Below, piece by piece: positions 35,261-46,969 of a stretch of 64,000 nt of DNA. The DNA lies in NCBI RefSeq assembly GCF_040958095.1, contig NC_091198.1:29664597-29728596 (forward strand), in the 5' to 3' direction. The translations under genes were made by a program, and so were the position numbers. Below the pieces are notes generated by a model, which saw only the letters and a list, made by a program, of their open reading frames with translations, was not told the DNA's origin and did no database searches. The DNA is from Procambarus clarkii. Taxonomy: Eukaryota > Arthropoda > Malacostraca > Decapoda > Cambaridae. Numbering within the stretch: the stretch's first letter is position 1; each line of letters opens with the position of its first letter.

Positions 35261-36400
35261 AGAGATCGGCAGTATATGTACTTGGAGAGTGTGAGGGAGT
35301 ATATGGGAGAGATTGGGAGGATATGTGACAAGCAGTGTGTGGGGGGGGGGGGGGGGGGAGGTGTGTGTACAGATACGGGTAATATGTGTAGATTCTTTCA
35401 TTGATGAAGGTTGTATCTAGTGATAATGGTGTTAGCGATATGGCGAGAGTGGGAAGGTGTGTGTTAAGGGGCTTATATGGAGGGTGTGTAATAAAAAGTT
35501 CAGGTAGGTATATGTGGCCAGAGATGGAGAGGTTGTGAGTGTAGTGAGATGGTAAGCTGTTTCTGAGGGGTGATTGGGATGGAATGTGTGTTGGGAGATG
35601 GGGAGAGCGTGCATGGGTGGACCTGCACTCAACTATCACCTGTGGCTCCTTGTAGCTGTTTGCACGCAACAACGGCCACACCCTGGTAAACCGCCTCGTC
35701 TGACGGGCAAAACCAGGTGAGGGTAGACGATGGTCTGAAACCCTCAGTGAGTAACAACATGTCTACCTATGCCTGGGAAGACTGGACCCGGCGGACTGTA
35801 CAGAGGAAACCACCAGAATGGATCAAAAGGCAGGAAGGCGGACCCAGCAAAGCGTTGTGGAGCCCAACTAGGGCGCAGTGATACACCGAGAACACAACTT
35901 GCCGTCTTCTGCATCCTAACCTGCCATCTCCTGCCATCACAACTTATCTTGCTGCTGCTGGACACAAATAGGCTGGGATGAGAGAGTGAGGTTGACTATT
36001 TAGGCAGCTCTTCCTCACTTTCTTCTAAGTCATGCACACGTCATGACTTTAACGCATACCGCACAACCTTAAGTCCTGTGGTGATGGGCGACTGGTGAAG
36101 AAGGTGTGGGTACACTGGAAGCTGAAGTCACACACCTGTACACATGTGGCTCAGGGCATAGTGTCACTCTCTACTGTACCGAGGCAACAGCAGAGTTCGG
36201 CAGCCACCTGGGTGTCTGAGTAGCCCTCTTCAGGACACACTCTGCTCACCTCCAAGGAAGAAGCAGTTAGGAACGGTACCTACCTGCTACATAGCCTACC
36301 TACATAGCTACATAGCTACATAGGTACCTACATAGCCTGCTTCAATTCACCCTGGCTAGCAAGCCGCGGCTGGTGGGGATCATCAAAAGCTTTCTAACAA
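35261..36400. other. No gene recognised; poly-G tract
   Basis: A run of about 19 G lies near 35340-35358. A short frame at 35769-35981 has no recognised domain. The segment may be the 5' part of the RTE-like element that follows, but this is not demonstrated. Confidence 0.35.
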
Positions 36401-36404
36401 ATAC

Positions 36405-36540
36405 AAAAAAAAGTGAGAGTGATCAATCTGGGTACTCGGAACGTTGGAACTGTGCTGGATAACACCATCGCCGGGAAGATCTTGGCACGTATTCTGCTCA
36501 ACCGACTCCTTCAGCACCTTGAGCAGGGGCTCCTATCTGA
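36405..36540 (+). pseudogene. RTE-like LINE scrap
   Basis: Translations show an endonuclease-start-like LGTRNVGTVLDN joined to an RT finger-palm piece KILARILLNRLLQHLEQG. Everything between these parts of ORF2 is missing. The resemblance is to RTE/BovB-like elements, moderate confidence. Confidence 0.5.
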
Positions 36541-36755
36541 CTCCTTCAGCACCTTGAGCAGGGTCTCCTATCTGACTCCTTCAGCACCTTGAGCAGGGTC
36601 TCCTATCTGACTCCTTCAGCACCTTGAGCAGGGTCTCCTATCTGACTCCTTCAGCACCTTGAGCAGGGTCTCCTATCTGACTCCTTCAGCACCTTGAGCA
36701 GGGTCTCCTATCTGACTCCTTCAGCACCTTGAGCAGGGTCTCCTATCTGAAAACT
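36504..36755. repeat. 35-bp tandem repeat grown from LINE coding sequence
   Basis: About seven near-identical units of CTGACTCCTTCAGCACCTTG plus AGCAGGGTCTCCTAT (35 bp). The first unit is continuous with the RT fragment encoding QHLEQG, so the array arose by amplification of that sequence. Confidence 0.9.
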
Positions 36756-36942
36756 TAAGCAGCTTCTGCGCCGAACCTGGAACTGTCGATACGATATTTG
36801 TTGCATGACAGCTCCAAGGAAAAATGAGTGTGTGTGTGTACTCACCTAGTTGTACTCACCTAGTTGTGCTTGCGGGGGTTGAGCTCTGGCTCTTTGGTCC
36901 CGCCTCTCAACCGTCAATCAACAGGTGTACAGGTTCCTGAGC

Positions 36943-39900
36943 CTACTGGGCTCTATCATATCTACACTTCAAACTGTGTATGGAGTCAGCCTCCACCACA
37001 TCACTTCCTAATGCATTCCATTTGTCAACCACTCTGACACTAAAAAAGTTCTTTCTAATAACTCTGTGGCTCATTTGGGCACTCAGTTTCCACCTGTGTC
37101 CCCTAGTGCGTGTTCCCCTTGTGTTAAATAGCCTATCTTTATCAACCCTGTCGATTCCCTTGAGAATCTTGAATGTGGTGATCATGTCCCCCCCTAACTC
37201 TTCTGTCTTCCAACGAAGTGAGGTTCAATTCCCGTAGTCTCTCCTCGTAGCTCATACCTCTCAGCTCGGGTACTAGTCTGGTGGCAAACCTTTGAACCTT
37301 TTCCAGTTTACTCTTATGCTTGACTAGATATGGACTCCATGCTGGAGCCGCATACTCCAGGATTGGTCTGACATATGTGGTATATAATGTTCTGAAAGAT
37401 TCCTTACACAAGTTTCTAAAGGCCGTTCTTATGTTAGCCAACCTGGCATATGCTGCCGATGTTATCCTCTTGATATGAGCTTCAGGAGACAGGTCTGGCG
37501 TGATATCAACCCCCAGGTCTTTCTCTCTCTCTGACTTTTGAAGTATTTCATCTCCCAAGTGATACCTTGTATCTGGTCTCCTGCTTCCTACTCCTATCTT
37601 CATTACATTACATTTGCTTGGGTTAAACTCTAACATCCATTTGTTCGACCATTCCTGCAGCTTGTCCAGGTCTTCTTGAAGCCTCAAGCTGTCCTCCTCT
37701 GTCTTAATCCTTCTCATAATTTTGGCGTCGTCAGCAAACATTGAGAGGAATGAGTCTATACCCTCTGGGAGATCATTTACTTATATCAGAAACAGGATAG
37801 GTCCAAGTACAGAGCCCTTTGGGACTCCACTGGTGACTTCACACCAGTCTGAGGTCTCACCCCCTCACTGTAACTCTCTGCTTCCTATTGTTTAGGTACT
37901 CCCTTATCCACTGGAGCGCCTTACCAGTTACTCCTGCCTGTTTTTCCACCTTATGCATCAACCTTTTATGGGGTACTGTGTCAAAGGCTTTCCGACAGTC
38001 CAAAAAAATGCAGTCCGCCCACCCTTCTCTTTCTTGTTTAATCTTTGTCACCTGATCGTAGAATTCTATCAAGCCTGTAAGGCAAGATTTACCCTCCCTG
38101 AACCCATGTTGATGGGTTGTCACGAAGTCTCTTCTCTCCAGATGTGTTACTAGGTTTTTTCTCACAATCTTCTCCATCACTTTGCATGGTATATAAGTTA
38201 AGGACACTGGCCTGTAGTTCACTGCCTCTTGTCTGTCACCCTTTTTGTATATTGGTACTACATTAGCAGTCTTCCATATTTCTGGTAGGTCCCCCGTTTC
38301 CAGTGACCTACTATACACTATGGTAAGCAAAGTGCTCCTGCACACTCTTTCAATACCCATGGCGAGATTCCATCCGGCCCAACAGTTTTTCTCACATCCA
38401 GTTCCAAATGGTGCTTCTTGACCTCATCTCTTGTAATTTCGAACCCTTCCAAGGTCGCCTGGTTTGCTGCCATCTCTCCTAGCGCCGTGACTTCTTGTTC
38501 TATTGTAAAGACCTCTTGGAACCTCTTGTTGAGTTCTCCACACACCTCTTTGTCATTCTCTGTGTACCTGTCCTCGCCCACCCTAAGTTTCATCACCTGT
38601 TCCTTCACTGTTGTCTTCCTCCTGATGTGACTGTGTAGTAGCTTTGGTTCGGTCTTGGCTTTATAAGCTATATCATTTTCATACCTTTTCTCAGCTTGAT
38701 CTTCTCACACTGACATACTCGTTCCTGGTTCTCTGGTATCTCTCTCTACTTTCTGGTGTTCTGTTATTACGGAAGTTCCTCCATGCCCTTTTGTTCAGCT
38801 CCTTTGCTTTCATACATTCCCTATTAAACCACGGATTCTTCCTTTGCTTCTCTGTTTTTTCCTGTCGGGCTGGGACAAACCTGCTTACAGCCTTCTGACA
38901 TTTTTGGGTGACATAGTCCATCATATCTTGTACGGACTTGGTTCCGAGTTCTGTGTCCCAATGTATATCCCATAGGAATTTATTCATTTCCTCATAGTTT
39001 CCCCTTTCGGTACGCCAGCCCTTTGGTTCCCAGTTCTTTTTTGGGGGTGATAACTCCCATCTCAACCAGGTACTCAAAGCTCAATACACTATGATCACTC
39101 ATTCCCAAGGGGGCTTCCAACTTAACTTCCCTTATATCCGACTCATTTAGGGTAAATATCAGATCAAGCAAGGCTGGTTCGTCCCCTCCTCTCTTTCTTG
39201 TCGGTCCCTTGACGTGTTGACTTAGAAAGTTTCTTGTTGCCACATCCAGCAGCTTAGCTCTCCATTTGTCTGGGCCTCCATGTGGGTCTCTGTTCCCCCA
39301 ATCTATCTTCCCATGGTTGAAGTCTCCCATGATTAGAAGTCTGGATCCGTTCCTGCTAGCCACAGAAGCTGCTCTCTCTATTATATTGATGGTGGCCAAG
39401 TTGTTTCTATCATATTCCTGTCTGGGTCTTCTGTCATTCGGTGGGGGTTATATATGACTACTATTATAATTTTCTGTACTCCAGTTGCTATGGTGCCTGA
39501 AATGTAGTCACTGAAACCTTCACAGTTCTGAATTACCATCTCTTCGAAACTCCAACCTTCTCTTAGTAGCAAAGCTACACCACCTCCTCCTCTCCCTTCT
39601 CACTCTTTCCTCACTACATAGTAGCCCTGTGGAAACACTGCGTTTGTTATGATTTTCGTTAGCTTTGTTTCTGTGAGTGCTATTATGTCTGGGTTTTCTT
39701 CTAGTGCCCATTCTCCAAGTTCACTTGTTTTATTTGAAATCCCATCTATGTTAGTGTACATCGCCTTGAAGCTCACTGTCTTCTGTTCATTTTCATGTCC
39801 CTTTCTTGGCGAGCATTCTGCTGGTGTGGGAAGCTGTTCCGTGGGTGAGAGGATCTGGGAGGTGGTTTGCAGGGTCTCAGAGGATTTTGGGGTGGGGGGT

Positions 39901-40049
39901 GGGGGTTTATGGGAAGGGGGGACAGGTAGGGTGTGGGTTAAGGAGATAGGGGGGACATGGAGAATGCGGGGTGAGGGGGGAGGAGGGATAGGGAGGGTAT
40001 GGGATGAAGGGGGAGGGGGGACAGGGGGGGGAAAGTGGGAGGGGGGCAT
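36943..40049 (-). pseudogene. LINE ORF2 (endonuclease-reverse transcriptase), frameshifted
   Basis: The first frame (40049-39600) has a Pro-rich leader and an endonuclease start (TNIDGISNKTSELGEW, IIALTETKL). Later frames carry the endonuclease signatures LLIMGDFNHGKIDW and GMSDHSVLSFEYL (39399-38992), the linker (38608-38318) and RT motifs VNYRPVSLT and IFLDCRKAFDTVPHKRL (38360-37857). The catalytic FADDAK lies near 37735, and the thumb and tail end at KWNALGSDVVEADSIHS. Frame changes occur at about 39600, 39385, 39000, 38640, 38330 and 37800. The RT family is CR1/L2-like by the FADD-K motif and the C-terminal block. Dead copy. Confidence 0.85.
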
Positions 40050-40121
40050 GATGGGAATGGGGATGGGGTGTCAGGATCAGAATGGGGTGGGGGCAGGTAG
40101 GGTGAGGGGAAGGGAGGGTTT

Positions 40122-40979
40122 CTATGCAGAGGGGGGTGGTGGTGTTGCCCTCCCCTCTGGTGTTGCTGGGATGCTGGTTTTGGGTTCCCCTCTTGTCTCT
40201 GGGACTGTTGTGTTGGGGGCTGTGATTTCCTGGTTTGCTCCTCTCTCCCTGCGCTTCCTCCTTGCCTCTGCTGCCCTGGCTCTCTCCTCCTTCGTCCTGT
40301 CCCTCTGCAGGAATACTTTTTTGTATCCCTCCACATGCTGCAGACGACTCTTCCTTTCAAGAATATCCTCCTTCGTGGTTTCGTTTGTAAACACTACCTT
40401 TACAAGTCGGTTTCTGTCCTTGTTGTACCAGCCCAACCTGAAAATCTTCTCAGTGTTATGTACAGCCCCTTCCATCTGTAACCCCTTCAGTAGCCCATGT
40501 ACTGCCTCTCTATCCTTGCCATTCCATTCTTGCCTGTTGGATCCTTCTTGTTCTTTGATGCCTACAACTACCACTGATCTTTTTCTCTCCAGCAGTTGAG
40601 TGGTGCACCTTGCTGCTTCCTGTGACGTAGCTGCTTGCATCGCTACCTCCCTCACTGTGTCCATTGCTTCTGAGCTCTTTTTCAGTATGTCCGCAAATGT
40701 ACACAAGTCTTGGTGTACAAGGTTTATAACAGTCTTCTCGTTGTTAGCACTTGTTCTGGAAGGCTGGTGTGAGTAATTATGACTATTACTTGTGTTGCTT
40801 AAGGCTTCTTGCTTAGCCTCAGCTTTAATTACAGCTTCGGCTGCTGCTGCAGCTTTAGCTTTATCATTTTCTGGTTCAGATTCACTGATTATTACAGGTT
40901 CACTAAGAGTTTCATCTGCAACTTCACTTGTTTCTCTGGGTTCCTGTGAGGAGCTAGTTAATTCAGTAGCCTCATGCAT
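40122..40979 (-). CDS. LINE ORF1 protein (RRM-like)
   Basis: An intact 285-codon frame. An acidic/Ala-rich N-terminus with AKAAAAAEAVIKAEAK (about 40-55) is followed by a possible helical segment (about 80-125). A compact domain starting RSVVVVGIKEQEG and containing IFRLGWYNKDRNRLVKVVF and KSRLQHVEGYKKVFLQRDRT (about 132-225) follows. The tail is basic then Pro-rich. The domain pattern matches RRM-like or L1-ORF1-type nucleic-acid-binding modules of LINE ORF1 proteins, which coat the element RNA. It precedes ORF2 by about 70 nt. Codons are intact, in contrast to the broken ORF2. Confidence 0.7.
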   Translation of the reverse strand: MHEATELTSSSQEPRETSEVADETLSEPVIISESEPENDKAKAAAAAEAVIKAEAKQEALSNTSNSHNYSHQPSRTSANNEKTVINLVHQDLCTFADILKKSSEAMDTVREVAMQAATSQEAARCTTQLLERKRSVVVVGIKEQEGSNRQEWNGKDREAVHGLLKGLQMEGAVHNTEKIFRLGWYNKDRNRLVKVVFTNETTKEDILERKSRLQHVEGYKKVFLQRDRTKEERARAAEARRKRRERGANQEITAPNTTVPETRGEPKTSIPATPEGRATPPPPSA

Positions 40980-41060
40980 TGAATTTATAGAATTCAGGGA
41001 ATATTGAGAAGAGCTGTCTGAAAATTGATCAGACTCTGTAAATAAATTATTACGTGAAGT

Positions 41061-41960
41061 TGTATTAGATGAGATGGTAGAAAATGAAGGTTGAACTTCA
41101 GTTGTTGTTCATTCTTCGTCACGACAGACTACCCACAAATATACAATCTAGGATGATGCATCAAACGAGAATGGTATACTTAACATGAGCGTATCAAATA
41201 CTAAGGTCTGCCGAAACTGCGTCTGCCAGTCCCAGGCGTCCACTGCTGTGTACGCGTAATTACAGGCCGTGGCTTCAATTGTTGACACGTTATTAACTGG
41301 CCGGGCACTGTAGAACACGTGAGGAGGTAATTGTTGACTATTGGTTGAGTTGCAACGTAATTATTGTTGGAAAACTCTTCAGTCACTACCACGCGTCTCG
41401 CCTCTCTGATCGCCAGGAATGCCTCGTGCGCAGTGGCGTCTCCGTCTCCGCCCTCCCTCAACCCGTCTCTCGCATTCACAACAGAAATTACTAATCACGG
41501 ATAATTCTTTTCCGCGTAATTACTTGATGTAATGCGTTAATAAGAACTGGGTTGCAATTATAGGAAATTAAATAATATCATATTCTCGTTAAATGGTGTT
41601 AAACGAGAAATGGAAAGGATGTCTATTCCCTCCATAGCATTCGTACGTAACAGATAAAACTGCTACAAGATAATAATTTCAGTTAATAACTCTCGGTTTT
41701 GGATTATTGGGAGTTATATTTTCCGTAGTTAATTATTACACGGAATACTGTTAATTTTAGAGAACCACATTCAATTTTCTAACATATTGGTAATAAACGT
41801 GTCTAGATAGACATTATCTGACGCAATTTTGTTACTCGATGTCGTGAGAATTCTAGCACTAATGCGCAGATAAAAAATGTTAATTTATGTGGACACTACC
41901 ATTAGTGAAATTAATAACTACTGTGGTTAGTATATAATAATGATGTATTAAAATACAATG
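41061..41960. other. No gene recognised
   Basis: AT-rich except for 41200-41480, which is GC-rich. Possibly LINE 5' UTR followed by unique sequence. Confidence 0.35.
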
Positions 41961-41964
41961 GTAG

Positions 41965-42565
41965 TTTGTTAGTGTTGGAAATTTCCAACAACGTATATCA
42001 GAAACAGTATAGATACTAGGACTGACCCCTGCGGGACTCCACTAGTAACGTCTCGCAAATATGAGATCTCACCCCTCTCAGCGACTCGCTGTCTTCTGTT
42101 TCTTAGGTACTCCCTTATCCAAAGGAGTACCTTCCCTTTCACTCCTGCCTGCATCTCCAGCTTTTTCGCTAGCCTCTTGTGTGGTACTGTGTCAAAGGCT
42201 TTCTGACAATCCAAAAATATGATGTCTGCCCACCCCGCTCTTTCTTGCATTGGTCGTAGAATTCAATTAATCCTATGAGGCAGGACTTGCCATCCCTAAA
42301 CCCATGTTGATGCTTTGTTACAAAGTTCTTTCACTCCAGATGTTCCACTGGCTTTTCGTAGAATCTTCTCCAGCTTGCATGGTATACAAGTTTGGGACAC
42401 TGGCCTGTAATTCAGTGCCTCCTATCTATCCCCTCCTTCTTGTATATCGGGACTACATTAGCTGCCTTCCAAATTCTTGACAGTTCCCCTGTTACCATTG
42501 ATTTGTTATACACCATGGAAAGTGGCAGACACAGTGCTTCCGCTTGTTATTGTGACTCCTTGTCT
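41965..42565 (-). pseudogene. CR1-like LINE RT fragment
   Basis: The frame 42250-41969 shows ADIIFLDCQKAFDTVPHKRL and DVTSGVPQGSVL, so the palm is present but the FADD region is missing. Upstream decayed pieces (ANVVPIYKK, QHGFRDGKSC) extend it to 42565. Truncated at both ends. Confidence 0.8.
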
Positions 42566-42574
42566 GCATCCTAG

Positions 42575-43311
42575 AGAATCTTACAATCTTCATCTGTTTC
42601 AACCCTCCTCATTTGTTTTGCATCATCTGCAAAGATCGATATAAAAGACTCAACTCCTCCAGTCAATTCATTTATATAAATGAAGAATAGAATGGGTCCA
42701 AGCACCGATCCTTGAGGCACCTCGCTTGTTACTCAACGCCAATTGGACTCCGTGCCTTTCACTGTCACTTTCTGAGACCTGTCTGTCAGGTAATTCCTTA
42801 CCCATGATAGTGCATCTCTGTCTACTCTTGCCTGCCTCACAAGTTTGAATATTAGCCTTCTGTGTGGTACTGTATGAAAGTTTTTTTTTTGCATTCCAGA
42901 AATATGCAATCTGCTCATCCTTTTCTGTCTTGCCTTAAACTCGTTACCTTATCATAAATCTTTAGGAGGTTTCATCCCAAATCCTTATCAATACCCCTTC
43001 CAAGTGCTATATATTCGTAATGGCTTGGCACTTTCCCATGATAATACAATCCTCTTCACACCAGGAGATTCGTAAGGAATGATTTTCCTTCCCTAAAGTC
43101 GTGTTGCTTAGAGCTTTAGCCGTTCATTACTTACATTTCATTACAAACCTATTTCTCTGTAAGCATGCCACTAGTCTTAACCTTATAATTCTTACAAGAG
43201 CTTTGCAAGGGATGTTTGTGAACTACACTGGTCTGTAGTTAAGTATCTCTTCTTTATCTCTTTTATTGTAGATTGGCACAATATTTGCCTTCTTCCAGCA
43301 TCTGGGCAATT
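42575..43311 (-). pseudogene. Second LINE subfamily, RT fragment
   Basis: Minus-strand pieces: FHTVPHRRLIFKLVRQA and WVRNYLTDRSQKVTVKG (42918-42733), and an upstream segment with NIVPIYNK. It is closer to the copy at 60809-64000 than to the main CR1-like family. It contains a T-run near 42885. It ends abruptly at 43311, where Jockey-like sequence begins. Confidence 0.7.
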
Positions 43312-44465
43312 ACCAGAACCTGGCGCCTCGCCTCAGGAAAAGATAAACGCTCCCGGTGCTTCAAGTTGAGGACGGCTGCCTCATGCTTGTAATGGATTGA
43401 GGCACGGGAGAAGGTAGGATAGGCCTCACCGCAGTTGAGGCAACGAGCCTGGGGAGAAGTGCACTCCGACTTAGAGTGACCTTCGCCCTCACACAATGTA
43501 CAGAGACAGTCCCAGAGCAGCGGAGGGCACCATGCCCAAACCTCCAGCACTTGTTACAAAGCCTAGGAGAAGGAATGTATTCCTGGACAGAGCACCTGGC
43601 ACCAGCAAGAATGACAGAGGACGGAAGGGTCCTACCATCAAAGGTAATCTTCACAACCGGAAGGGGTTGACGGCGACGACCACGAGGGGGACGAGTAAAC
43701 GAGTCTACCTGGAGGACAAAATGGCCTTGGGCATCAAGGATATGCCAAATATCATCGTGGCAGTCCTGCAGATTCCGAACACCGGTCGCAACATGGGGCG
43801 GGAGGAGAATAGTCCCAACACTGGCATTCAACTGAGCGGTTCTTTGAGACCCGAACAGGGATCTCGCCAAGGCAGGATAAGGCAGCCAAGCGGGAAGCTG
43901 CATCCTGAGAAGGAGCAGCAACGGCACGTGTACCGAAACGAGTGGGGTTGAAGGTAACAGAGGCATCCTCGGAATCAACCAGATGCCGATGGAGGGAGAA
44001 ATCATCAGGAGGCGCAGAATCAAGAGGGAGGAGATCATAGTATTTGGCCCCATGAAGCGGGACCAAACAAGGCCTGATACACATCAGTACGGGAAGGAAT
44101 CGAGCGAGTGCGGCCGTGGCGAGGACGGCGTTGAGAACCCCCAGAGAGAGAGAGGGGTTAAAAGGCACAGTAGGCACAACGAGAGACTTAGCTGCACCAG
44201 GGGACGAAGTGGTCACCACTGGGGGCTTGAGGCTCGACCCAACCACAGAGGAGGGAGGGGAGCTGGGGGAAGAAGTCAGGATGGTCAAAGGAGGAGCAAG
44301 GTCGGGGCCCAACGCAGCGGGGGCTACAGAGCCCGGTCTTCCAATACAGGCCGACTCGGGGGCTTGGTCGCCCACCCCACGAGCCTGAGAGGGTTCAACA
44401 TAAACATTCATCGACATACAGACGAAGAGAGACAAATTTATCCACGAATGTGCCCCCATACCCAC
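43312..44465 (-). pseudogene. Jockey-like LINE ORF1 with zinc knuckles, broken
   Basis: Minus strand: an N-terminal Pro/Ser-rich part (start within frame 44465-43752), then a DIWHILDAQGHFVLQVDSF domain and the RRRQPLPVVKITFDG block. Zinc knuckles follow (LCNKCWRFGHGALRCSG, then CEGEGHSKSEC and ARCLNCGEAYP). At least two frameshifts, near 43760 and 43500, split it. Jockey-type ORF1 proteins bind element RNA and DNA. ORF2 does not follow: the next sequence is a different LINE, so the copy is truncated. Confidence 0.75.
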
Positions 44466-44877
44466 AATGGAGCCACAATTAGAGGCAGGACACCCAAAAG
44501 GAAGCTATCGCCGATCATGCCGGGGCCCCCTAGGGGTGCGTCGTGAGTATACGCCCTACAAACGCCACCTTAAGAACCGTCAGTCCGTCGAGATCGGGTT
44601 CAGCGACGAAAGGGGGATTGACAATAAAAGGTTCCCCTCGCTCTCGACGTCGGGTACTACAGTTCTACGGGTGCAAGAGTATGCCTCCTCAAGCACCCGG
44701 GCGTCAAAATAGAAGAAGTCCAAAGGAATAACCAAAACAAGCAAAAGGTTGGCAGGAAACGACAAGCAGATAGGAGAAGAGGGGGAGAAAAACGAAACAT
44801 AAGGAAAAGGAAAAGCGATCCGGCACAATTAGAGAAGACAGCAGCAGAAGCGTAAGGCCACAAAAGGACAGAAGGTT
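44466..44877 (-). other. Probable 5' leader of the Jockey-like element
   Basis: Upstream of the ORF1 start with no coding domain. Assignment is from position only. Confidence 0.35.
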
Positions 44878-44982
44878 GCTCAGGAATCTGTACACCTGTT
44901 GATTGACGGTTGAGAGGCGGGACCAAAGAGCCAGAGCTCAACCCCCGCAAACACAACTAGGTGAGTACAACTAGGTGAGTAC
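44878..44982 (+). mobile_element. CR1-like LINE tail
   Basis: Only the 3' tail remains: GCTCAGGAATCTGTACACCT to AACTAGGTGAGTACA, with two GGTGAGTACAACTA repeats. Confidence 0.85.
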
Positions 44983-45119
44983 AGAGGACTGTCCCACGGA
45001 GCATCACACTCCGGCAGCCGTCCACCAAGCCCCCTCGTGGCGTCAATGGGCCGGATGGAGAGGGGGCCCCATGCCCAAAAGTTTAGCTCTCATTCCGTGA
45101 GCCACTACTGTTGCTCTCT

Positions 45120-45550
45120 GCAATGCTACAAATGCTTTGTAGTTATCATCATATTCCTGCCTGAGTCTTCTGTTGTCTGGCGGTGGGTTGAAAATTGCCA
45201 GGACCACAATTCTTTTTTTCCATCTCCATCAGTGTCCCAATGGTGGAGTCTGTGTATAAATTTTCACTCTTATTCTTGAGTTCTTCAAATTTACACTCGC
45301 ATTTTACTAGGAGTGCAACTCTTCCTCCTTGCCTTTGATGTCTTTCTTTCTTTATCACTAGGAATCCCTCCCCTCTCTCGGAAATATTACATCGGAGATC
45401 ATGTTATTTATTTTCGTTTCCACTATTGCAATCAAATCTGGATAATTTTCACTTACTCTTTCTTTTATTTTCTCTGCCTTGTTTGTAACTCCGTCTTCGT
45501 TCGTGTACCAAATCTTCAGGCGCTTCCTGGTCACCCTATTCCCAGAGTTT
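45120..45550 (-). pseudogene. LINE endonuclease fragment (second subfamily)
   Basis: Minus-strand pieces show FLVIKKERHQRQGGRVALL and an upstream LIAIVETKI-like block, the N-terminal part of a LINE endonuclease. It may be the 5' part of the LINE whose RT is at 42575-43311, separated by the Jockey-like insertion. Confidence 0.55.
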
Positions 45551-45579
45551 TAAGTGTCAATCACTGGGTGGTGTTATGA

Positions 45580-46850
45580 TCCCGAGTAGTTGAAAAACGA
45601 GTCTCCCCTTTGAGAATTATTCTATCAGGCCTGACCTGACTAGAAGGTCAAGGAAATATAGAGGTGAAGGATACATATGTAAAATAATTGGTTTGATTTG
45701 ACAGATAATTTAAGAATGTGGGCAGTGAATAAGGAAGTAAGTAAATGACTTGACATAAGATGTGGAGAGTTTGCTGGAGGTGTGAGACTCGCTTGAGAGG
45801 AGCTTGATCTCACTTGAGCTGAAGAAATCGTGAGGGGAGGGTGTGCTCCATTTGAGCCCCTGTTAGAGAGGAACCCCTGTTTGATTTACCTTCAAGAGGA
45901 AGGAAGTGGACAGACGTCTCGACTGAGGAATAGGTTAGGAGGCGTGTCAGCTCAACTCAGGAAATGCAGAAGGTGTTGAGGAGGCAGTTAAAGCAGTTGT
46001 GTGTGTAGCTTGAGGCGCCCTGAGTGTCGCCACCCCGTCAGAGAGCGCCCTGTAGGAGACCTTTTTGTAGTAAGCACAATTTTAACCAGTTTACAGTGAT
46101 TGGCTATAGTTGATTGTTTGCCCAGCGATCGTAGCGAATGTTTATTGATACATTAGACATATTTTATTAAGGCAGAAGGCCTAAAACAAGAGAGTAAAGA
46201 TGGAGGAACGTCCTGGAGGGTGGAGCGACATCCACCCACTCCGACCGCTGGAGGGCATCTGAGGGGCCAGCTACCTCGAGGGCCCAGCGCGGGCGGAAGA
46301 TGGACCAGCCCAAATGGGGGAGTCCACACTCACAGCATGTAGAGAGCAGAGAGAGATGTTGGGTGTAAACATAATGTGTGGTTTAATTCGTTTGTGTGTT
46401 TATTGGGAAACATTTTTACTGGCGTGTCAATGGGTTGCAGGTTTGTCTGGGGAAGGAGTTGCTGAGAACTTCGAAGTCAGCAGAGAGGGAGTAGTTGATG
46501 AGGCGCCAAGGTTGTGGAAGGTACTGAGCTCTGTGGGAGAGCAGCCATACAGTGAGGAAGAGAACCTCAAGGTGTGAGAAGAGGAGTAGTGGAATGAAGT
46601 TTCACATGCTTCTGTGATACCAGTGGTGAAGCACCATTGATGCTCAAGGAAAACTTCATGGTGCAGCAGCCTGGAAAAGCTGCGGAGGATCCTGGTAGAT
46701 AAACCCAGAAGAACCTGATGATGTCAGGGTAGTGAACTCCCGGATGTGGAAGGGAAGTCCTTGTTGACGAATTGTAGGGAGTCGGTAGAGTGTTTGGTTG
46801 TCATTAGCATGCAAGACGCAGTGAAAGGTGAGTGATTGGTTGATTACCAT
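45580..46850 (+). repeat. Unnamed dispersed repeat, copy 3
   Basis: Shares blocks with copies 1 and 2: a GGAAACATTTTTACTGGCGT region (46408), CAGGTTTGTCTGGGGAAGGA, a GTGCAGCAGCCTGG region (46662) and the upstream GAGGAACGTCCTGGAGGG. An 87-codon frame (46314-46577) is not conserved in the other copies. Confidence 0.6.
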
Positions 46851-46969
46851 TTTTGTGCCAAGAAGTATTTATACTGAAGTATAGAGTTACAACCGTAGGC
46901 TGGATTACCTGCAGAGACATGAATATGTGTTCTAGGACTGATAGGAGTTTGTATAGGACTGATAGGACT

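Larger units (their letters stand above)
36835..41060 (-). mobile_element. CR1-like LINE, nearly full length
   Basis: Minus strand, in order: an ORF1 with an RRM-like domain (40979-40122), an apurinic-type endonuclease (about 39800-39000), a linker (39000-38400), a reverse transcriptase (38400-37200) and a C-terminal domain ending at 36943. A tail follows with two copies of TACTCACCTAGTTG read on the plus strand. ORF2 is broken by several frameshifts and stops. It is the most complete LINE copy in the window. Confidence 0.88.

Noticed and set aside
39649..40599. 316-codon plus-strand frame
   Set aside because: Antisense of LINE ORF1/ORF2 with low-complexity Gly and no domain.
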